Positions 57,380 through 64,000 of a stretch of DNA of 64,000 nucleotides are shown one piece after another (the stretch's first letter is position 1; each line of letters opens with the position of its first letter). Under the pieces are notes generated by a model. The model searched no databases, was not told the origin of the DNA, and saw nothing but the letters and a program-made list of their open reading frames with translations. Location: positions 496,001-560,000 of the forward strand of contig NZ_LDJX01000001.1 of assembly GCF_001306415.1 (NCBI RefSeq), given 5' to 3'. The stretch comes from Croceitalea dokdonensis DOKDO 023 (GTDB taxonomy: Bacteria > Bacteroidota > Bacteroidia > Flavobacteriales > Flavobacteriaceae). The position numbers and the translations under genes are program-made.

Positions 57380-58516
57380 ATGAAAACTTCCCCTATCTTT
57401 TCCTTAACTCTTAGCAGTGCACTTTTATTGTTTTGCATCACGATGAATGCACAGCAACTGACCAGCGAACACACAAAACGTGTGGATGACTATTTGGAAC
57501 TCCTTCAACAAGGGTATTCAGAAATTGAAATCTTCCAAGACTTAGGAAATGTAAATTTTCTAACGGAAAACTATGAGAGTGCCGCATTTTGGTATGAGAA
57601 ATTATTTAAGGCCGCACGGAGAGAAAGCTTGGGTAGCGCAATAAAAGAACGGTATGCATTTGCCATGGCCATGGCCACAGGTGTGGCACCACCTTCGGAA
57701 AAACAGCAACAATGGGTTGCGTCCATCGCCGCAGAATACCAAAAGAACCAATCTGCACTTGCCTTAACCATGGCCCCACCATCGCTGCCCAAGGGAATGG
57801 AGGAGCAATTTACCCCAGATGTTGCACTATCCGCAGACGGTACCGTAGCTTACTTTAGCCAAGCAATTCAACGAAAACCGGATACAGGAATTTTTTCCAA
57901 AAAAGAAACTGTTTACGAAATCTACAGCGCCGAACGTATAGGCAACGCATGGAGAAATATCAAAAAATTGGACGTTTGCCCAAAATACGCCTCTGCTAAG
58001 CACCCAACGCTCTCCAAAGATGGTAAGCGCTTGTTTTTTGCCTCAAATATGAGAGGCTCCTATGGCGACTATGATATTTATGTCTCGGATATTTTACCAG
58101 ACGGTACCGTAGGCGTAGCAAAGAATCTAGGCCCTAAGGTAAATACCAGGAAGGACGACCTCTACCCCAACCTAACCGATAATTCCGTGTTGGTTTTTGC
58201 CTCTTCGGGTAGGGAAGGTTACGGTGGGCTTGACCTCTACGCTGCTGAAATTAAAGATGACAAGGTAGGTAAGGCCTTTAATCTAGGTAATAAAATAAAT
58301 AGTAAACATGATGAATATGCCCTGTCTTTTGTACCCGAGAAAAAAATGGGCTATGTGATGAGCAATAGGGAAAATGCCCAAAAACCGACCCAAATTGCCT
58401 TTACCTATAGCATTACAACTGATTATAAAACCGTGGAAAAAGATGAGTCAAAACTCTTAAAAGTACTCAATGACTCCAATGAAACAGATTACTCCGCCAC
58501 TGTTTTTGAACATTGA
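57380..58516 (+). CDS. PorE-like TPR and PD40 repeat protein without OmpA domain
   Basis: A 378-residue exported protein (signal peptide MKTSPIFSLTLSSALLLFC...MNAQ). The N-terminal part is helical and TPR-like (YSEIEIFQDLGNVNFLTENYESAAFWYEKL); then come WD40-like PD40 strands (LSADGTVAYFSQ, LSKDGKRLFFASNMRGSYGDYDIYVS, VLVFASSGREGYGGLDLYAAE). This is the front of PorE, a type IX secretion protein, but PorE's carboxypeptidase-regulatory and OmpA_C peptidoglycan-binding domains are absent. It lies directly before the PorP/SprF-SPOR gene, and I infer that the two proteins work as a pair. Confidence 0.8.
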   Translation: MKTSPIFSLTLSSALLLFCITMNAQQLTSEHTKRVDDYLELLQQGYSEIEIFQDLGNVNFLTENYESAAFWYEKLFKAARRESLGSAIKERYAFAMAMATGVAPPSEKQQQWVASIAAEYQKNQSALALTMAPPSLPKGMEEQFTPDVALSADGTVAYFSQAIQRKPDTGIFSKKETVYEIYSAERIGNAWRNIKKLDVCPKYASAKHPTLSKDGKRLFFASNMRGSYGDYDIYVSDILPDGTVGVAKNLGPKVNTRKDDLYPNLTDNSVLVFASSGREGYGGLDLYAAEIKDDKVGKAFNLGNKINSKHDEYALSFVPEKKMGYVMSNRENAQKPTQIAFTYSITTDYKTVEKDESKLLKVLNDSNETDYSATVFEH

Positions 58517-58798
58517 AATAAAATGGGCTAATCACCAAGGTGACTTTTCCATGGTCCTAATTTTTAATAGAGAAGGTAGGCGCTTTAACTACCTAAGCCC
58601 TTGCCTTGGCAAATGAATCTTTTGACATTGGAAAAGACCTTAAAAAAAAATGACTTGTAAAGATGCTTGGTAAAAAATTCCCTTGAAGACACCACTGAAC
58701 CCATTCTTGTTGTCATAGGTTTCTTTTTCAACAGCATACATCTCTTTAAACACAATATATCGAAAATAAAAATACCCCTACCCTTAAACCCCGAGACA
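58517..58798. other. intergenic region, nothing recognised
   Basis: About 280 bases between the PD40 gene and the PorP/SprF gene. The second frame is open from 58667 but gives 44 residues unlike a signal peptide before the true start. No repeat or clear terminator is seen. Confidence 0.5.
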
Positions 58799-60439
58799 AT
58801 GAAACATGTTAAATTACATATATACTCTTGCCATCTATTACTGGCGCTATCTATATTGGGATACGGCAACGCCAACGCCCAGCAAGTGGAAAATCAATAC
58901 AGAATTTCCAGTCCATTTCACAACCAGTTATTTTTTAACCGGTTTTTGATCAACCCCACGTATTCCTTGGTACGTGAAAACAAATCGTACCTCAATGTTC
59001 TAATGCGAAACCAAGCTTCCACGTTCCAAGATAACAATCAAAATTACTTTTTGGGTTTTAGCAATAAATTAAATGAAAACACTGCTATGGGGATAGGGAT
59101 TTATGGCAATTGGTCTGGGGTAGTCCAAGAATTTGGATTCAATGCAAACTATGCCACTGCGGTACAATTAGGAGAAAAAAGTGCCCTCTCCTTTGGGGCC
59201 AACATAGGTTATGTAAGCCAAGGATTGGACCAAAATAGAATCGTCATTAATGAGAATGACCCCGTTATTGAGGATGTACAAAAAGAAAATATTATTTCCA
59301 TTGCACCTGGCATTAACCTGTCCTTGGGCAATTTTGACTTTGGGATACATCTGGATGATGTGGTGCGTTACAACCAGACAACGGAGGAGCTATTAACCAG
59401 TTTCAATGAGACTGGCATAAAGACAACCCTGCAGTACAGCCATAAATTTAAAAATAGCTATGGTTTGTTTGAAGGAGGGAGACTAATGCCCTTGGTACAA
59501 TTAGGCCTTGATGAAAACAAATTTCTAGAATATACAGGCTCCTTATTGATGGAACTCCCAAAATTTGGTTGGCTACAAACAACCTATGACACCAATTTTG
59601 GTTTTTCCTCTGGAATTGGGTTCAACCTTAGTAAAAAACTATCCCTAGGGTACTTAATGGAAAAAAATACTTCTGATTCCAATGCCAATCTTGGTTGGAA
59701 CCATGAACTATCACTAGGGTACTCCTTTAACGACGACTTAAGGGGAATTGGTGTAGATGTGAATATTGCAAGTTCTGAAGATGCGCGGGTAGACCAAATA
59801 GTTCGTAATTATGAGGAGCAAATACTTGCATTAAAAGAAGAAATGAAGAAAACTTCTATACTCCCAACAGACAAAGAGTCCTTGGCCTATGAAAACAGAT
59901 TGGTGCTGGATGAACTCATGCTCAGGCAAGATTCTATTGAAAGAGCTAGGGATAAAATGCTGGAAAGGCGCTTTGAAACCATGGTACGGCTGTTACGGCA
60001 TGAAATACGCGCAGAACAAAAGGCCCTTCCAAAGGAACGCGTTGCCAATAGGTACCACCAAACCGGAATCGCGATGGATACAAAGACTTCTAAGGTGAAG
60101 GATAATGCAGATGGTAGGTTTAAGGAAATTAAATTTAAAGGGCAGGCAGCTTCTGCCGCCATTGGAGTAAAATCCGGGTACTACATGATAGCCAATGTTT
60201 TTAAAAACAAAAATTACCTAAACGCATTTTTAGCAGACCTTGAGGATAGAGGTGTAAAGGGCCAACATTTTTACAATAAAGAAAACGGATTGTATTACGT
60301 GTATTTGGCAGATTTTAAAACCAAGAATGACGCATCTCTAGCTTATGTTAATAACTTAAATGGCAATTATAAGGACGAAAAATGGATTATGGAAGTATAT
60401 AATCCTATGGCAACAGCCGATATTAGTTTTGACAATTAA
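58799..60439 (+). CDS. PorP/SprF family type IX secretion membrane protein fused to SPOR domain
   Basis: A 546-residue outer-membrane protein. After a signal peptide (HIYSCHLLLALSILGYGNANAQ) comes the PorP/SprF barrel (FHNQLFFNRFLINPTYSLVRENKS, GIGIYGNWSGVVQEFGFNANYA, SIAPGINLSLGNFDFGI, ~30-340), then a charged, probably coiled linker (~345-430) and a C-terminal SPOR domain (GYYMIANVFKNKNYLNAFLADL...GLYYVYLADFKTKNDA, ~465-540). SPOR domains bind denuded peptidoglycan. Start at ATG 58799; the frame upstream is not signal-like. Usually PorP/SprF ends after the barrel, so this is a fusion. It follows the PorE-like gene. Confidence 0.88.
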   Translation: MKHVKLHIYSCHLLLALSILGYGNANAQQVENQYRISSPFHNQLFFNRFLINPTYSLVRENKSYLNVLMRNQASTFQDNNQNYFLGFSNKLNENTAMGIGIYGNWSGVVQEFGFNANYATAVQLGEKSALSFGANIGYVSQGLDQNRIVINENDPVIEDVQKENIISIAPGINLSLGNFDFGIHLDDVVRYNQTTEELLTSFNETGIKTTLQYSHKFKNSYGLFEGGRLMPLVQLGLDENKFLEYTGSLLMELPKFGWLQTTYDTNFGFSSGIGFNLSKKLSLGYLMEKNTSDSNANLGWNHELSLGYSFNDDLRGIGVDVNIASSEDARVDQIVRNYEEQILALKEEMKKTSILPTDKESLAYENRLVLDELMLRQDSIERARDKMLERRFETMVRLLRHEIRAEQKALPKERVANRYHQTGIAMDTKTSKVKDNADGRFKEIKFKGQAASAAIGVKSGYYMIANVFKNKNYLNAFLADLEDRGVKGQHFYNKENGLYYVYLADFKTKNDASLAYVNNLNGNYKDEKWIMEVYNPMATADISFDN

Positions 60440-60509
60440 AAACAAAAGCTGTCTGAAATCGGGGTTGATTTTTGGGTCATTATGAAGTAATGCACCGGAT
60501 GCTTTTGAT

Positions 60510-60541
60510 AAAAGGCTGTTCTTATTGGAACGGCCTTTTTT
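60510..60541 (+). terminator. Rho-independent terminator after the PorP/SprF-SPOR gene
   Basis: AAAAGGCTGTTC / GAACGGCCTTTT (60510-60521 and 60528-60539) form a stem with one mismatched position and a 6-base loop, followed by T. It lies 70 bases past the stop. Confidence 0.75.
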
Positions 60542-61015
60542 AATTGACCAAAAATTGGTACCGCATCATTAGGTTGCCTCATATTAAAAACCAATGGCTT
60601 GGCACCATCTGGGATATGTACTATCCGCAGATTTGGTCTTGGAATATTTCTTCATCATTAAAAATCCATGCAATTGAACGAAAAAACCTACGAATATTTT
60701 TGACGCTATACCAAAAAAGATATATTGCCCAATAGAATATCTAGTACTAGATACCTTACTAAAACCCCGAATTATGACAGTTTACAAACGCCCCAACATC
60801 AATTGTTTTTTCAACAAGGTGATTCACCGCATTACCCACGGACGGGCCGGTTCATAACCTAAAACTCCAGCCAACCCGTATTACGGAACATCTAAGGATT
60901 GTATATGTAATTTCACGTTACCTACTAACGTGCAAACTAACAACTGACTATAATTAACTACAAGGGTGGCAGCCAGTCACCTAACTCAAAAGTGTAACCC
61001 CAAATCTATTTCATA
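60542..61015. other. gene-free region upstream of the response regulator
   Basis: About 470 bases without a convincing gene. A 63-codon frame at 60544-60735 begins right after the terminator and has no family resemblance. No RNA structure with clear covariation-like pairing is seen. The region presumably holds the promoter of the response regulator gene and could carry an unrecognised small RNA. Confidence 0.45.
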
Positions 61016-61645
61016 ATGAAAAATGTAGAACTCAAAGCTATGGTTATTGACAGTGATTTCCAGATGCATCAAACCTATGGTAACTATTTTCAGGATATTG
61101 AAAATATTCAGCTGGTAGGCTGTTGCCAAACCATTCCCGAGGCACTAAAAATGATTGGTTCTTGCAATCCAGACATCATTGTTACGGAAGTTTCCTTACT
61201 CGGAATTTCCGGTATTGACGGTATTAAACTTTTAAGTAAGAGGGATGGACAGGTTAAGATTATCGTGGTAAGCTCAGAAAACGATTTTGAACTTATCAAA
61301 CGAGCGTTTAAAGCTGGTGCCAATGGCTATCTTACCAAACCCATTACCAAAGACCGTTTAGTGGATGCCCTAAAAGCAGTGGAAGATCAAGGTGCTGCCC
61401 TAAGTTATGATGTGGCCAAGAAGGTTGTTACGATGTTTCAGAAAAAACGGTACCCACAATTGTCCAACCGAGAGAATCAAATTGCAGAATACCTTGGACA
61501 AGGAGAAACCTATAAAAGTATTGCCAAAAAGCTTTTTGTTACCACAAGTACGGTGAACTTTCACATTCAGAATATCTATTTAAAACTTAACGTCAATTCC
61601 AAATCGGAGGCTTTGGAAAAACTTCGGTTGTTAATGGCCTCGTAA
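61016..61645 (+). CDS. LuxR-type response regulator with atypical receiver (Glu at phosphoacceptor site)
   Basis: A 209-residue DNA-binding regulator. The receiver domain (1-120) has the acidic pair Asp12/Asp14 (VIDSD), the signalling Ser in VVSSEN and Lys108 (LTKPI), but the strand that should carry the phosphoacceptor reads PDIIVTEVSL, with Glu58 instead of Asp. Glu often mimics phosphorylation. The C-terminal LuxR helix-turn-helix (LSNRENQIAEYLGQGETYKSIAKKL...TVNFHIQNIYLKL split) is intact. No histidine kinase is nearby. So activity may be independent of phosphorylation; that is inference. Confidence 0.88.
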   Translation: MKNVELKAMVIDSDFQMHQTYGNYFQDIENIQLVGCCQTIPEALKMIGSCNPDIIVTEVSLLGISGIDGIKLLSKRDGQVKIIVVSSENDFELIKRAFKAGANGYLTKPITKDRLVDALKAVEDQGAALSYDVAKKVVTMFQKKRYPQLSNRENQIAEYLGQGETYKSIAKKLFVTTSTVNFHIQNIYLKLNVNSKSEALEKLRLLMAS

Positions 61646-61652
61646 GAATAGA

Positions 61653-61685
61653 AAAAAGTCCTAGGCAGGGTACCTAGGACTTTTT
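61653..61685. terminator. bidirectional Rho-independent terminator
   Basis: A perfect 13-bp palindromic pair, AAAAAGTCCTAGG / CCTAGGACTTTTT (61653-61665, 61673-61685), with a 7-base loop. It lies just after the response regulator stop and has A and T tails on both sides. Confidence 0.9.
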
Positions 61686-61920
61686 CAATTAACTCCCCGA
61701 CAGTAAAATGACATAGGTAGCGATATCACCATCAGATGCAAACAAAATACCCCTGGACAATGTTTGTTTGGTAAAAGGTTTCCATACCTATAAACTTAGG
61801 GAATAAAAAAACCCTGGGTTGTTACACCAGGGTCTTTTTAGCTTTATATGCTTCCCAAGGTCGCTAGGCTTCCCTTGGTATCAGCTTGATGCATTTCTGC
61901 TTTTACAAAAAGGGATCTGC
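61686..61920. other. intergenic region between converging genes
   Basis: About 235 bases between the response regulator terminator and the dnaK stop. It holds the dnaK terminator (61805-61839) and no gene. Confidence 0.6.
61805..61839 (-). terminator. Rho-independent terminator of dnaK
   Basis: Stem ACCCTGG / CCAGGGT (61811-61817, 61827-61833) extended by A/T pairs; read on the minus strand it is followed by a run of seven T. It lies about 80 bases past the dnaK stop. Confidence 0.8.
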
Positions 61921-63837
<1,917 letters not shown>

Positions 63838-63890
63838 GTGTATGTTATTATGCTTTCTATTTATATGCTATTATACTCGCCCTACATTGG

Positions 63891-63930
63891 TCAATCACTA
63901 TGCCATGACAAAAATTATGACAAGGTGACA
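63891..63930 (-). promoter_or_regulatory. possible sigma-54-like promoter and TGTCA repeats upstream of dnaK
   Basis: On the minus strand TGGCATAGTGATTGA (63891-63905) resembles the -24/-12 sigma-54 pattern TGGCAC-N5-TTGC with two mismatches. Just upstream are three direct TGTCA motifs (63906-63910, 63918-63922, 63926-63930), two of them spaced by three bases. There is no CIRCE-like inverted repeat. The ATG of dnaK is about 55 bases from the -12-like box. Confidence 0.4.
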
Positions 63931-64000
63931 GACCAATGGCCGTAATAGTGGTCCGTAAACTTTAAAACCAACAAGTTACTGACAGCCGTAATAGGAAAAA

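Noticed and set aside
60544-60735. 63-codon plus-strand frame following the PorP/SprF-SPOR terminator
   Set aside because: It starts within four bases of the terminator, is rich in Ile/Trp/Lys typical of random AT-rich DNA, and matches nothing known to me.

Overview
The window is a 64-kb piece of a chromosome from a marine-type member of the Flavobacteriaceae (Bacteroidota). This is inferred from the gene families: PorP/SprF type IX secretion protein, SusC-like TonB receptor with an STN domain, DUF4249 lipoproteins, DUF6526, class II-size IlvC and LptF-type permeases. Promoter-like boxes of the Bacteroidota form (TTG...TAnnTTTG) and the general lack of strong Shine-Dalgarno sites agree with this. 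Genus cannot be fixed from the sequence alone.

Layout. 1-8.2 kb: the 3' part of leuB (+), then on the minus strand a branched-chain amino acid operon ilvD-ilvB-ilvN-ilvC, a terminator, and gapN. 8.4-12.7 kb: a nitroreductase-like gene (+) converging on a minus-strand 5-oxoproline operon (NRAMP-like transporter, pxpA, pxpB, pxpC). 12.8-17.2 kb: a small possible nuclease-fold protein, a lipoprotein amidohydrolase, a YdjM-type membrane hydrolase and a DUF6526 protein. 17.2-20.6 kb: an AT-rich accessory cassette bounded by two ~110-bp imperfect direct repeats. It holds a HEPN-like gene broken by three in-frame stops and an intact GHKL ATPase fused to a PD-(D/E)XK nuclease, a probable defence gene. 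20.6-32.2 kb: comM/yifB, then a surface operon read on the minus strand: TonB-dependent receptor, four tandem DUF4249 lipoproteins with 4-nt stop/start overlaps, and a large exported protein.

32.3-40 kb (minus): penicillin-acylase-like enzyme, DsbD-like reductase, tilS, pabB and a flavin reductase. 40-47.3 kb: a membrane acyltransferase-like protein, a lipoprotein metalloprotease, lpdA, and an Lrp regulator divergent from a Cys/Met-metabolism PLP enzyme followed by an NhaC-family transporter. 47.3-54 kb (+): tpx-dgkA-ftsK-lolA-lptF/G-ribBA, a compact housekeeping run. 54-57.2 kb: DegT aminotransferase and a TSUP permease (minus), tRNA-Ser(UGA) with a clear promoter and terminator, and rluF. 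57.4-64 kb: a PorE-like PD40 protein paired with a PorP/SprF-SPOR fusion, an atypical LuxR response regulator, and dnaK (minus).

Most of the window is ordinary core metabolism and envelope biology. The places most worth a second look are the repeat-bounded GHKL-nuclease cassette, the NRAMP-fold transporter without metal ligands in the 5-oxoprolinase operon, the four-fold DUF4249/TonB operon, the RibBA whose cyclohydrolase domain has lost its zinc and catalytic residues, the PorE-like/PorP-SPOR pair in which the peptidoglycan-binding part seems to have changed partner, and the response regulator with Glu in place of the phosphoacceptor Asp.
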